DNA of 64,000 nucleotides from Streptomyces maremycinicus (GCF_001184025.1 NZ_BBYG01000014.1:248001-312000), one strand, 5' to 3'. Positions 8,659 to 17,621 are shown, counted from the first letter of the stretch. Translations and numbers: made by a program. The notes: generated by a model from the letters alone, not told the origin.

Positions 8659-9558
8659 TCAGCCGATGTGGAAGCTGTCGCCGTACACCTTCCAGTCCAG
8701 GGGCGGGTCGAGGTCGAGGTTGCCGTTGCGCAGGAAGACGCGCTGGGCGGTGTCGACGCGACTGGTGTCGCTGTGCGCCTCCTCCTGCTTCATGGCCCAG
8801 ACCCGGGCGTCGAGGAAGGCGTTCAGGTACGTCGTCTCGTTGCCGCCCTGGGCCGGCGGCTTCGCCTTCGTCAGCGCGCGTTTGCGGATGTTGCGGAAGC
8901 TGGTGGGGTCGGTTCCGTCGCCGTGCATGACGATGGCGTCGTAGTAGGCGAACTGACCGAGGACCCGCAGGCCGTCCGTCTTGCCCTGCCGGACGGCGGG
9001 GTCGAAGTAGACGCGGTCGCGCTCGTCGTTCTGGGCCTGCTGGAAGGCCGCGTCCTGGGCGGCCTTGCGCCAGTCCTTCGGGTAGTTCGGGTCGAGGCCG
9101 GAATGCGAGTCGCTGCCGTCGACCGCGCGCAGGGCTGGCAGGTACTTGGCGAGGACGTTGCCGGGCCGGCGGTCGCTGTAGAGCTCCACGAGATCGAGCA
9201 TGTCGCCGGTTCCGGAGCAGAACCCGATGATGCCGGCGGTGTATCCCCGGCCGTCGCCGATGTCCTCGATGTACCCGTACTGGGCCTTCCAGTCGAGCGA
9301 GGAGTTCTCCGCGCTCGACACCAGCTTCATGGCGATCTCCTTCTTCGCCGGGTCGTCGAGGCCCTGCGCGGCGGTGGCCGCGTTCGCCCGGGGCGCGTCG
9401 AGGAGCGGCGCCGCCGCCAGGGCGCCGGCGAGGGCGAGGAAGAGGCGGCGGGAGGTGGGGGTGGAGAGGGGGGTGGGGGTGGAGAGGGGGGTGGGGGTGG
9501 AGAGGGGGGTGGGGGTGGAGGTGGGGGTGGGGCCGTCGGCCGGCCCGGACATGTGCAC
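8659..9558 (-). CDS. csn: Secreted GH46 chitosanase
   Basis: Hydrolyses chitosan outside the cell. From the GTG at 9558 (GGAG 8 nt upstream) it has 299 residues. A proline/threonine-rich leader with three PTPLST repeats precedes SRRLFLAL, a twin-arginine motif (Arg37-Arg38), and a hydrophobic stretch ending ANA-AT (about residue 60). This suggests Tat export. The mature part matches GH46 end to end: the catalytic acid is Glu84 in SSAENSS and the general base is Asp102 in IGDGRGYTAGIIGF. Their spacing of 18 equals that of Glu22/Asp40 in the N174 enzyme. A longer reading from 9603 is less likely because it would leave almost no leader after the upstream palindrome. Confidence 0.93.
   Translation of the reverse strand: MHMSGPADGPTPTSTPTPLSTPTPLSTPTPLSTPTSRRLFLALAGALAAAPLLDAPRANAATAAQGLDDPAKKEIAMKLVSSAENSSLDWKAQYGYIEDIGDGRGYTAGIIGFCSGTGDMLDLVELYSDRRPGNVLAKYLPALRAVDGSDSHSGLDPNYPKDWRKAAQDAAFQQAQNDERDRVYFDPAVRQGKTDGLRVLGQFAYYDAIVMHGDGTDPTSFRNIRKRALTKAKPPAQGGNETTYLNAFLDARVWAMKQEEAHSDTSRVDTAQRVFLRNGNLDLDPPLDWKVYGDSFHIG
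9461..9514. repeat. Three-copy 18-bp direct repeat inside csn
   Basis: Three exact copies of GTGGAGAGGGGGGTGGGG (plus-strand reading) encode PTPLST three times between the start codon and the Tat motif of the chitosanase. Copy number is likely to vary between strains. Confidence 0.9.
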
Positions 9559-9613
9559 CACAGTGGCTCCAGGTGGGGAGTGGGGGGTGGGGTGACTCTG
9601 CACTGCGACTGAC

Positions 9614-9626
9614 AGGAAAGTTTCCT
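9614..9626. promoter_or_regulatory. Chitosanase operator-like palindrome
   Basis: AGGAAAGTTTCCT is a perfect palindrome centred on 9620, about 55-68 nt upstream of the chosen csn start. Streptomyces chitosanase genes are known to be controlled by the ROK-family repressor CsnR at a palindrome of this kind. The match is from memory of that system and needs comparison with the published box. Confidence 0.6.
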
Positions 9627-9724
9627 ATCAAGCCTCGGCGACACAAGTAACCCCATCGAAGCCATGTTCGTGCGATCGAACAAACGGAGCACTGCGACTG
9701 GCCCAGCGTCACGCGGGCCCGGGA

Positions 9725-10063
9725 TCAGAACAGTTGGAGCACCTGGGATGCCACAAAAGCGGTCAGGCCGACATGGAAGAGGACCAGGCAGATCCACTGC
9801 GGCACGGACATGCGCCAGGAGGCGGCCCGGAGGATCTCCCATTCGCTCACCGCGAAGGCGGCCAGCACCAGGGCGAGAACCTCCCACACCACGTGCCACC
9901 AGCCCGAAGGAGTCGCGCCCGCCGTGGCGTCCACGGCCGCCGGGAGACGCGCGACACGCCCCAGCAGAAAAAGGCCGATAAGCAGCTTGTGCCAGCCGTG
10001 ACGGACCGTCGGCGCGGCGGTCGGCACCCGGGAGGAGGGCGTGGATCCTGTAGACATTCGCAC
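9725..10063 (-). CDS. Small hypothetical membrane protein
   Basis: 112 residues with three predicted membrane segments (KLLIGLFLLG, VVWEVLALVLAAFAVSEW and QWICLVLFHVGLTAFVASQ). I recognise no family. A second ATG lies two codons in. No clear Shine-Dalgarno is seen. It is divergent from the amylase and separated from the chitosanase by about 165 nt, so it is probably expressed on its own. Confidence 0.6.
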   Translation of the reverse strand: MRMSTGSTPSSRVPTAAPTVRHGWHKLLIGLFLLGRVARLPAAVDATAGATPSGWWHVVWEVLALVLAAFAVSEWEILRAASWRMSVPQWICLVLFHVGLTAFVASQVLQLF

Positions 10064-10260
10064 ATTTGATCACTTGGCTCGAATGGAAGACATCGTTCCG
10101 ATCGTCCCGGCCCAGGCGATCCACCGCTTCCCCCGCGCGTGCGGAATCCCTTTACGGGTCTGTCATGCCCCTGTAACTTCCGTCCGCAAGTCCTTTCAGG
10201 AAGTTGCCGGTTGCTCTTTCATGGCGACTCCCTCCATCCGCTGCCCTACCGGGAGAGGCC

Positions 10261-13248
10261 ATGAGGCGCGCACCGAGAACCACCCGCAGACCCGGACCAC
10301 CCCGTCCGCTCGCCGCCGCCATGGCGGCGGCCGGACTGATCGGCCTGCTCGCGGGCCCGGCCGAATCCGGGCCCGCCCCTCTGCGGACGACCGCCGCCAC
10401 CTCGAACACGGCGACCGTCTTCTACTACACGAAGACGAAGAACTGGTCCGCGACCTATCTGCACTACGCCCCCGACGGCGGCGCCTGGACCACTGTCCCC
10501 GGCCGCGTCATGGAGGCCGCCTGCACCGACTGGGTGAAGCGGACCGTCGACCTCGGCTCGGCCGCGGGCCTGCGGGCCACCTTCAACAACGGCAGCGGCA
10601 CCTGGGACAACAACGGCGGCGCCGACTACACGCTGGGCACCGGCCCCGTGACCGTGAGGGACGGGGTGATCGCCCACAGCGATCCGTGCGCCGGCACGGA
10701 GACGGGCAACGGCAACGAGGCCACCGTCTACTACTCGACCAGCACCTCCCGATGGACCACCGCCAACATCCACTACGCGCCCGCCGGCGGCTCCTGGACG
10801 ACGGCCCCCGGCGCCGGTATGGAGACCGCGTGCACGGGCTGGTGGAAGAAGACCCTGGACATCGGCACGGCGACGTCGCTCAAGGCCGCGTTCAACAACG
10901 GCAACGGCGTCTGGGACAACAACAACGGCGCCGACTACACGATCCCGCTCGGCGCCACGACCGTGAAGGACCGCACGGTCACCTCCGGCGCGGCGAACCC
11001 CTGCGCGGCCGAGGTGCCCGACACCGAACCGCCGACCGCCCCGGCCGCCGTCACGGCGAGTGCCACCGGCACCTCGGTCGTGGTGAGCTGGGACGCGGCG
11101 ACCGACAACAAGGGGGTGACGAAGTACCAGGTCACGCGCACCGGAGGCACCCTGGGGACGGTGGTCACCGACATCGGCTCGACGGTGTTCTCCGAGTCCG
11201 GGCTCGAGGAGAAGACCACCTACTCGTACACGGTGAAGGCGGTCGACGCGGCGGGGAACACCTCACCCGCCTCCGCCGCGGCGACCGCGACGACCGGTGA
11301 GCGCGCGCCGGCTCCGGCGAACGGCACCCCGCTGGGCACCGACCCGCGCAAGGACCCCATCTACTTCGTGCTCACCGCCCGCTTCTACGACGGCGACACC
11401 GCGAACGACCGAGGCGGCAGCCAGCATGTGAAGTCCGGGAACGCGGCGAACGACGACCCGATGTTCCGCGGGGACTTCAAGGGGCTGGTCGAAAAACTCG
11501 ACTACATCAAGGCGCTCGGCTTCTCGGCCGTCTGGATCACGCCCGTGGTCCTCAACCGCTCGGACTACGACTACCACGGCTATCACGGGTACGACTTCTA
11601 CAGGGTGGACCCGCGCCTGGAGTCGGCCGGCGCCTCCTACCAGGACCTGATCAACGCAGCCCACGCCAAGGGCATGAAGATCTACCAGGACGTCGTCTAC
11701 AACCACAGCTCACGCTGGGGCGCCAAGGGCCTGTTCACGCCGACCGTGTACGGGGTCCGCGACTCCCAGTGGAGCTGGTACTACGACGAGAAGGCCGAGG
11801 GCTTCGAGTACGACGGCCTGACGGTGGAGTCCAAGTCCGGGAAGTCGTACTACAACGGCGATCTGTGGTCGACGGCCGAGCCGACCGGCAACACCTGTCT
11901 GAACTGGGGCAAGCCCACCGGCGGCAAGAGCGCCGAGGGCTACACCCTCTACAACTGCCAGTGGCCCAGTCCCACTTCGGGCATGTTCCCGAAGGCCTAC
12001 TACCACCGGTGCTGGATCGGCAACTGGGAGGGCGAGGACTCCCGGTCCTGCTGGCTGCACGAGGACCTGGCCGACTTCGACACCGAGTCGACGCCCGTGC
12101 AGAACTACCTGATCGGCGCCTACGACAAGTACATCGACATGGGTGTCGACGGCTTCCGGATCGACACGGCCGTGCACGTCCCCCGCGTCACCTGGAACCG
12201 CCGTTTCCTGCCCGCCATCCAGGAACGGGTCAGCCAGAAGTTCGGCACGGAGGCGGCCGCCAACTTCTTCGTCTTCGGTGAGGTCGGCGCGTTCGTCAAC
12301 GACAAGTGGAACCGCGGCTCGGTGAACCACTCCGCGCAGTTCTTCACCTGGAAGGAGCGCAAGGAGTACAGCGCGGACGACGAGACGGCGGCCATCGAAC
12401 AGTTCACCTACGAGAACGACCTCGGCACCGGAAACCAGCCGACGTCGACCAACGCCTTCCTGAGCGGCAACAGCTACCACACGCCCGATCGCAGCCGATT
12501 CTCCGGCATGAACATCATCGACATGCGCATGCACATGAACTTCGGGGACGCGCAGAACGCCTTCAGCAACGGCAAGGACTCCGACGACAGCGTCAATGAC
12601 GCCACCTACAACGTGGTCTACGTGGACAGCCACGACTACGGGCCGAACAAGTCGAGCACGCGCTACAGCGGCGGAACCGACGCCTGGGCCGAGAACATGG
12701 CGCTGATGTGGACCTTCCGCGGCATCCCGACGCTGTACTACGGCTCGGAGATCGAGTTCCAGAAGGGCAAGCAGATCGACTGCGGGCCGAGCTGCCCGCT
12801 GGCCTCCACGGGACGCGCCTACTTCGGTGACCGACTGGCCGGTTCCGTCACCGCCTCGGACTTCGGCACGGTCGCGAGTGCGAGCGGCACGGTCGCCACG
12901 ACCCTGGCCCAGCCGCTGGTCAGGCATCTCCAGCGGCTGAACCAGATCCGCCGGGCGGTCCCGGCCCTGCAGACGGGCCAGTACTCGACCGACGGGATCA
13001 GCGGCGCAATGGCCTTCAAACGCCGCTTCACCAGCGGCGGCGCGGACAGTTTCGCACTGGTGACGGTCACCGGCGGGGCGAGCTTCACCGGCATCCCGAA
13101 CGGCACGTACAAGGACGCCGTCACGGGTGATGTGCAGACCGTCTCGAACGGCACCCTGTCGGTGGCCGCCCCCGGCAAGGGCAACCTGCGGGTGTACGTC
13201 CTGAACGGGCCCGGGAAGATCGGCGCCGACGGGCCCTATCTGAAGTAG
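10261..13248 (+). CDS. Secreted GH13 alpha-amylase with two CBM25 modules and FN3
   Basis: 995 residues from the ATG at 10261 (GGGAGAGG just upstream). A long, arginine-rich signal peptide precedes two tandem CBM25 starch-binding modules (about residues 45-140 and 150-245; each has FYYTxxxxW or VYYSTSTSRW, HYAPxGGxWTT and FNNGxGxWDNN). A fibronectin-3 domain follows (260-345), then a GH13 catalytic domain. The nucleophile is Asp635 in GFRIDTAVH, the acid/base is Glu674 in FGEV, and the transition-state stabiliser is Asp792 in VDSHD. It digests granular or soluble starch outside the cell. The two CBM25 copies point to raw-starch binding. Confidence 0.93.
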   Translation: MRRAPRTTRRPGPPRPLAAAMAAAGLIGLLAGPAESGPAPLRTTAATSNTATVFYYTKTKNWSATYLHYAPDGGAWTTVPGRVMEAACTDWVKRTVDLGSAAGLRATFNNGSGTWDNNGGADYTLGTGPVTVRDGVIAHSDPCAGTETGNGNEATVYYSTSTSRWTTANIHYAPAGGSWTTAPGAGMETACTGWWKKTLDIGTATSLKAAFNNGNGVWDNNNGADYTIPLGATTVKDRTVTSGAANPCAAEVPDTEPPTAPAAVTASATGTSVVVSWDAATDNKGVTKYQVTRTGGTLGTVVTDIGSTVFSESGLEEKTTYSYTVKAVDAAGNTSPASAAATATTGERAPAPANGTPLGTDPRKDPIYFVLTARFYDGDTANDRGGSQHVKSGNAANDDPMFRGDFKGLVEKLDYIKALGFSAVWITPVVLNRSDYDYHGYHGYDFYRVDPRLESAGASYQDLINAAHAKGMKIYQDVVYNHSSRWGAKGLFTPTVYGVRDSQWSWYYDEKAEGFEYDGLTVESKSGKSYYNGDLWSTAEPTGNTCLNWGKPTGGKSAEGYTLYNCQWPSPTSGMFPKAYYHRCWIGNWEGEDSRSCWLHEDLADFDTESTPVQNYLIGAYDKYIDMGVDGFRIDTAVHVPRVTWNRRFLPAIQERVSQKFGTEAAANFFVFGEVGAFVNDKWNRGSVNHSAQFFTWKERKEYSADDETAAIEQFTYENDLGTGNQPTSTNAFLSGNSYHTPDRSRFSGMNIIDMRMHMNFGDAQNAFSNGKDSDDSVNDATYNVVYVDSHDYGPNKSSTRYSGGTDAWAENMALMWTFRGIPTLYYGSEIEFQKGKQIDCGPSCPLASTGRAYFGDRLAGSVTASDFGTVASASGTVATTLAQPLVRHLQRLNQIRRAVPALQTGQYSTDGISGAMAFKRRFTSGGADSFALVTVTGGASFTGIPNGTYKDAVTGDVQTVSNGTLSVAAPGKGNLRVYVLNGPGKIGADGPYLK

Positions 13249-13271
13249 CGCCGCCGCGGGACCAGGACCGG

Positions 13272-13544
13272 TCAGGGGGCGCCCGGCGCGTCGCCCCGCC
13301 AGTCGAAACGGCGGTCGTCGCCGGCACGTCGTCCGTACAGGGCGCGGCCGCCGGGTCCGTAGCGGCCTATCTCGGTGATCAGCGCCACCTCGCGCAGCTC
13401 GTGGAGGGACCGCTCCGTGATGTCCAGGAGCAGGCCGTCCAGCGGACCGCCCACGAGTTGCCCGTACACGCGCTCCGGTCGGGGTCCCGCGTCGTCGTGA
13501 TCGGCGCCGTAGACCCGGCCCCGCAAGAACTCAACCTCGTCCAT
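13272..13544 (-). CDS. Small hypothetical protein
   Basis: 90 residues from the ATG at 13544, preceded by GAGAAG. It is acidic and arginine-rich, with VYGQLVGGPLDGLLLDI in the middle and HELREVALITEIGRYG after it. I recognise no function and there are no membrane segments. It converges on the amylase, only 23 nt from its stop. Confidence 0.6.
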   Translation of the reverse strand: MDEVEFLRGRVYGADHDDAGPRPERVYGQLVGGPLDGLLLDITERSLHELREVALITEIGRYGPGGRALYGRRAGDDRRFDWRGDAPGAP

Positions 13545-13697
13545 GACCAGCAGCTTCTCACCCACCACTGACAACGGCCCGTTGGGCACTCTTCGGCCAA
13601 GGCCGTGGCGGAAAAGTGGCATCCGGGCGCGATCCCCCGCCCGGCCGGGTAACCACCCCGTACGCATCGTTGTGTAGGGGGTGGGGGGCCGGCCCTG

Positions 13698-14408
13698 ATG
13701 GCACGCAGGCGGGAGCGGGAACGGGCGCGGACCCACGAGTCGGCGCGGGCCCGGCGTCGACGGACCGTGCGCGAGCTGCGTGCGTCGGGCCGCTACGGAC
13801 CGCGGCTGCGCGAGGTGCTGCCCGCCCTCGCCGCCTCGGTCCTCGTCGTCGGCGCCGCGCTCGGGGGCTTCGCGGTGGTCTACCGCACGTTCGGCGGTCC
13901 GGCCTGCGCGCTGCTCCTCGCACCGCTCCTGGTGGCCGCCGCCGTCCTGCGCCGTCGGTCCCGGCGGCCGGCCCGGCGGCGGGGCGGTTACTACACCGCC
14001 CAGGAACTGGCGGAGCTGGACATGCCCGAGCTGGTGGTCGCCGTGGCCCGGATGCTCCGGCGGGACGGCTGGCGGGTGCTGCCACCCCCTCGGCACGACA
14101 CCCACCACCTCGCCGCCCGCGACGGACACGGGCGGCTGCTCGACGTGGCGTTCCGGCCCGTGGCCGAGCCGCTGCCGGACGAGGAGTCGGCCTGTTCCTG
14201 CCGGGCGCGGCTGCGGGTACGGGCGCGGGCCGGTCCCCCGTTGCGGCTCGTCGTGCACCGGGGCACCTTCACCCACCGGGACGAGGTGTGGGCCTCGCGC
14301 GAACCCCACACCTATCTGATCGACGGCCCCCGTCTTCAACTGTGGGCACGTGGAACACCCTTGACCCAGCTCGCGGGCGGGACCCTGCCCTCCCCGCGGC
14401 GCGCCTGA
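13698..14408 (+). CDS. Membrane protein with a degenerate Mrr-like restriction-endonuclease domain
   Basis: 236 residues. A very basic N-terminus (residues 1-35, mostly Arg/Glu/Ala) is followed by two membrane segments (about 45-64 and 70-86). The second half (YYTAQELAELDMPELVVAVA, RRDGWRVLPPPR, ARDGHGRLLDVAFRPV) has the helix-strand-strand order of Mrr/type IV restriction folds. The catalytic D-QxK pattern is not evident, so it may bind rather than cut nucleic acid. It is divergent from the 90-residue protein and no modification enzyme is nearby. The domain call is tentative. Confidence 0.6.
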   Translation: MARRRERERARTHESARARRRRTVRELRASGRYGPRLREVLPALAASVLVVGAALGGFAVVYRTFGGPACALLLAPLLVAAAVLRRRSRRPARRRGGYYTAQELAELDMPELVVAVARMLRRDGWRVLPPPRHDTHHLAARDGHGRLLDVAFRPVAEPLPDEESACSCRARLRVRARAGPPLRLVVHRGTFTHRDEVWASREPHTYLIDGPRLQLWARGTPLTQLAGGTLPSPRRA

Positions 14409-14480
14409 CCTCCGTCCGCCGCCTGGGTGCGCCTGGCGGCCGTCCGGTCACGCGTCGAAGGGCGGCTCCCGAACGGCACG

Positions 14481-15770
14481 TCACTGAACGGCGTGCGGCT
14501 GAACGGGTTCCCGGGGTTCCGGGTGATCCGGCTCGGCGGACGGGGCGGCGGCACGCAGCGCCGCCTCGACCCGGCGGTCGCTGGTCATGGTCGCGGTGAT
14601 GGCGGTCATGGTGAGGAGGAGGCCGGCGGCGGTGCAGAGCGGGGTGCGCACGTCGTAGGCGGTGGCCAGCCAGCCGCCGAGGAAGGCGCCGAACGGGGCG
14701 GCGCACATGGCGAGCATGCGGGAGGTGGAGGCGACCCGGCCCATCAGGTGGGCCGGGACGATCGCCTGCCGGAGGGAGGGGCCGAGCACCATCGTGGCGC
14801 CCATGCCGGCTCCGCAGACGGCGAGCGCGAGGCCGGCGACATAGGGGTTCGGGGCGGCGGCGAGGCCCAGGACGGCGAGCCCTTCGACCGCGGCCGTACA
14901 GGTCAGCGCGGTGCCGGTGCCGAGTCGTCGGCCGAGGAAGGAGGCGATGCCCGCGCCGAGCAGACCACCGGTGGCCTCCGCCGTGAGGAGCAGGCCGAAG
15001 CCGAAGGTGCCGATACCGAGACGATCGTGCGCGAAGAGGGCGAGTACGGTCTCGACGGCGAGGAAGGCGATGTTCCCGACCGCCGGACGCAGCGCGAGCC
15101 CGAGCAGCAACTGATCCCGGAACACGTACGAGGCGCCGGCCCGCGCCTGCCGAAGCAGCGACTCGCGGGCCTGCGGCACGGGCCGGGGTGCGGCGGGCAG
15201 CGACCGTACGAGTGCTGCGGAGACGGCGAACGACACCGCGTCGGCGAGCAGCGGCACCGCCCGCCCGAGCGCGAGCAGGGCACTGCCCGCGGGTGGCCCG
15301 GCGAAGCCGGACGCGGCGGTCTGGGTGCCGCGCAGGCGGGCGTTGGCGCGCTCGAGGCGCACGGGGTCGCGGCCCAGCAGATCCGGCAGGTAGGCCGTGG
15401 CCGCCGTGTCGAAGAACAGTCCGCCGAGGCCGAGGAGGAAGGCGACGGCCGCGAGCAGCGGAATGCTCAGCACGTCGAGCGCCGCCGCTGCCGCCGGTAT
15501 CGCGAGCAGCACCGCACGGGCCGCGTCCGTGACCCACATCGTGCGCCGCCGGTCCCAGCGGTCGACCAGCGCACCGCCGAGCACCCCGAAGAGCAGCCAC
15601 GGCAGTGTTCCGGCGGCCGTGAGGACGGCGAGCGCCATCGGATCCCGTGTCAGCGTCAACGCGAGCAGCGGCAGCGCGGCATGCGACACCCCGTCACCGA
15701 GCGAGGACACCGTCTGCGCGGTCCACAGGCGTCCGAATCCGCTCGGCGGCTTCCGCGGGTCCGAGGTCAC
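14481..15770 (-). CDS. MFS transporter (EntS-like MFS_3 family)
   Basis: 429 residues with about 12 membrane segments. GRLWTAQTVSSLGDGVSHAA opens the first helix and GGALVDRWDRRRTMW is the loop 2-3 signature. The FFDTAATAYLPDLLGRD and LERANARLRGTQT segments are typical of EntS/enterobactin-exporter-like and macrolide-efflux-like MFS_3 proteins. It should export a small molecule. Its start overlaps the stop of the upstream HTH regulator by 4 nt (ATGA), so the two are translationally coupled and that regulator probably controls it. Confidence 0.9.
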   Translation of the reverse strand: MTSDPRKPPSGFGRLWTAQTVSSLGDGVSHAALPLLALTLTRDPMALAVLTAAGTLPWLLFGVLGGALVDRWDRRRTMWVTDAARAVLLAIPAAAAALDVLSIPLLAAVAFLLGLGGLFFDTAATAYLPDLLGRDPVRLERANARLRGTQTAASGFAGPPAGSALLALGRAVPLLADAVSFAVSAALVRSLPAAPRPVPQARESLLRQARAGASYVFRDQLLLGLALRPAVGNIAFLAVETVLALFAHDRLGIGTFGFGLLLTAEATGGLLGAGIASFLGRRLGTGTALTCTAAVEGLAVLGLAAAPNPYVAGLALAVCGAGMGATMVLGPSLRQAIVPAHLMGRVASTSRMLAMCAAPFGAFLGGWLATAYDVRTPLCTAAGLLLTMTAITATMTSDRRVEAALRAAAPSAEPDHPEPREPVQPHAVQ

Positions 15771-16306
15771 TCGGCGTCCCCCTCGGCCTGCTTGCGCGAC
15801 GCCGGGTGGAACAGTGCGAAGACGAGCGACGTGTCCGGCAGTGACGGATCGGACAGCTCCCGGTACTCGTCCGCCAGCGCCTGGAGCCGCGCCCCCAGCT
15901 CCGCGAACTGCTCGTCGGTGAGCCGCAGATGCGCCATCCGCACGTGCCGCTCGCCGTCCGCCGGCGCTGCCTCCAGGTCCGCCACCGCGTGCCGCATCAG
16001 CACGTCCGGCCCGCCCTCGCCCGGATCCGGCAGCACGATCGACCGCGCGGCCATGGCGTAGTACCGCTCGGTGACCCCGCGGACCTTCCGCGTGCGGACC
16101 ACCTTCACCAGGCCGGCCCGCTCGAGCAGCCGCACGTGGTAGCTGGAACTCCCCTTCGCGAGACCCACCCGCTCGGCGATCTGTGTGATCGTCGCGGGCT
16201 CGAAGCGGAGCACGGCCATGATCCGGTGGCGCGTCAGGTTGGAGACCGCGCGCAACTGGTCGTCAGTGGTGACGTGGAACGCCTCGGGGACGTCGTCGGC
16301 AGACAT
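15767..16306 (-). CDS. ArsR/HTH_20-type transcriptional regulator
   Basis: 179 residues from the ATG at 16306. The winged helix-turn-helix occupies about residues 15-90 (DDQLRAVSNLTRHRIMAVLR, then ITQIAERVGLAKGSSSYHVR). A C-terminal helical part has LTDEQFAELGARLQALADEY. No metal-binding cysteine cluster is seen, so an organic effector is likely. A TTG at 16342 is possible, but the operator covers that stretch and no ribosome site is present, which supports the ATG. It forms an operon with the MFS exporter through a 4-nt overlap and is probably its repressor. Confidence 0.85.
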   Translation of the reverse strand: MSADDVPEAFHVTTDDQLRAVSNLTRHRIMAVLRFEPATITQIAERVGLAKGSSSYHVRLLERAGLVKVVRTRKVRGVTERYYAMAARSIVLPDPGEGGPDVLMRHAVADLEAAPADGERHVRMAHLRLTDEQFAELGARLQALADEYRELSDPSLPDTSLVFALFHPASRKQAEGDAE

Positions 16307-16311
16307 GCGAC

Positions 16312-16342
16312 CAATGGTCAACGACTCTTGACCATTGTGCAA
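16312..16342 (-). promoter_or_regulatory. Autoregulatory operator over a leaderless promoter
   Basis: A perfect inverted repeat, CAATGGTCAA (16312-16321) and TTGACCATTG (16328-16337), has a 6-nt spacer. On the minus strand TTGCAC (16342-16337) and GACCAT (17 nt later) can serve as -35 and -10. That would put transcription at or next to the ATG at 16306, giving a leaderless message shut by the repressor. Confidence 0.6.
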
Positions 16343-16409
16343 GGGGATTGCGCGGGTCGCGCGCGGACTTCCCGGATCGGCTGCCCCGCGAGCGCGGCCC
16401 CCGGCTTCC

Positions 16410-17621
16410 TCACCTCAACTCCTCACACCTGGCACGGGCGTGGTCCATGTGCGCTCTCCGGTCACCGGTCACCAGGCGTACGACGAGGTGCGCGCGCCCC
16501 GCGGCCACGGGTCCGAGCACGGCCAGGACGAGGACGTAGCCCGCGATGAAGGGAGCGAGTCTGTCGTCGAGCCCCGCGCTCGCGGCCATGGCGGCGAGGA
16601 TCAGCGCGAACTCGCCACGGGCCAGGAGGGTGGCGGCGATGTTCGCGGCGGACTCGGGCCCGTAGCCGTAGAGACGCGCCACGATCAGTCCCGCCGCCAC
16701 GTTCATACAGAGGGTCAGCGCGGCCGCGACGGCGACCGGGGCGAGGACGGCTCCGAAGTCACCGGGGTCGATCGCCAGGCCGAAGGCGAAGAAGAAGACG
16801 GCGGCGAAGGCGTCCCGCAGCGGATGCACCAGCGTGCGGATCCGCGCGGCCGACGGGGTCCGGGCGAGGATCAGCCCGACCATGAACGCGCCGATGGCGT
16901 CGGCGACCCCGAGGAGTTCGGACACTCCGGCGACGAGTACGGCGGCGCCCAGGAAGCTGATGACGAGCAGTTCGTCGTCCCGCACATGGATGAGCCGGCC
17001 GATCAGCCGCGTGCCGTAGCGGGCGGTGACGGCCAGCACCAGCAGGAACCCGAACGCCTTGGACACCTGGAGCAGCACCTCGGCGACGCCGTGCGCGCCC
17101 CCGATGACCGGCTGGAGCGCGGCGAGGTAGAGGGCGAGGAAGACGTCCTCCACGACGATCACGCCGAGGATCAGCCGCGTCTCCGGACGGCCGAGCCGGC
17201 CCAGGTCGATCAGGATCTTGGTGACGATGGCGGAGGAGGAGATCCCCAGGACGCCCGCGAGGACGAGCGCCTCCCGGGTGCCCCAGCCCAGGGCGAGGCC
17301 GAAGCCGAGTCCGGCGCCGACGTTCAGCAGCAGGTAGCTTCCGCCGGCGAGGGCCAGACGTCTGCCGCCGGTCCTCAGGTCGTCGAGGTGGAACTCGAGG
17401 CCCAGATAGAACAGCAACAGCACCAGGCCGAGTGCCGACAGCATCTCGAAGTCGTGCGCGTCCTCGACCAGGACGAAGCCCGGAGTGTGCGGGCCGAGCA
17501 GCATGCCGGCGAGGGTGAACAGGGGGATGGTCGGCAGGCCGATGCGGTTGCCGAGGCGGGCGAGGAAGGCCGCGGCGAGAAAGGCACCGCCCAGGGCCAG
17601 CAGGGTGTCAGCGTGTCCCAT
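16410..17621 (-). CDS. CPA2-family cation:proton antiporter (KefB/KhtU-like)
   Basis: 403 residues, membrane domain only, with about 12-13 segments. The family core is visible in PTIPLFTLAGMLLGPHTPGF, LVLLLFYLGLEFHL and LGISSSAIVTKIL. It should exchange K+ or Na+ for protons across the plasma membrane. There is no TrkA-N or TrkA-C regulatory domain, and the small TrkA-C partner often found upstream of such genes in Streptomyces is absent. The ATG has a perfect GGAGGTG. That site is the last, diverged unit of the 21-bp repeat array upstream. Confidence 0.9.
   Translation of the reverse strand: MGHADTLLALGGAFLAAAFLARLGNRIGLPTIPLFTLAGMLLGPHTPGFVLVEDAHDFEMLSALGLVLLLFYLGLEFHLDDLRTGGRRLALAGGSYLLLNVGAGLGFGLALGWGTREALVLAGVLGISSSAIVTKILIDLGRLGRPETRLILGVIVVEDVFLALYLAALQPVIGGAHGVAEVLLQVSKAFGFLLVLAVTARYGTRLIGRLIHVRDDELLVISFLGAAVLVAGVSELLGVADAIGAFMVGLILARTPSAARIRTLVHPLRDAFAAVFFFAFGLAIDPGDFGAVLAPVAVAAALTLCMNVAAGLIVARLYGYGPESAANIAATLLARGEFALILAAMAASAGLDDRLAPFIAGYVLVLAVLGPVAAGRAHLVVRLVTGDRRAHMDHARARCEELR

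Noticed and set aside
7468..9612. 714-codon plus-strand frame
   Set aside because: A frame-shifted reading of the acyltransferase followed by antisense of the chitosanase. Its glycine tail is only the 18-bp repeat.
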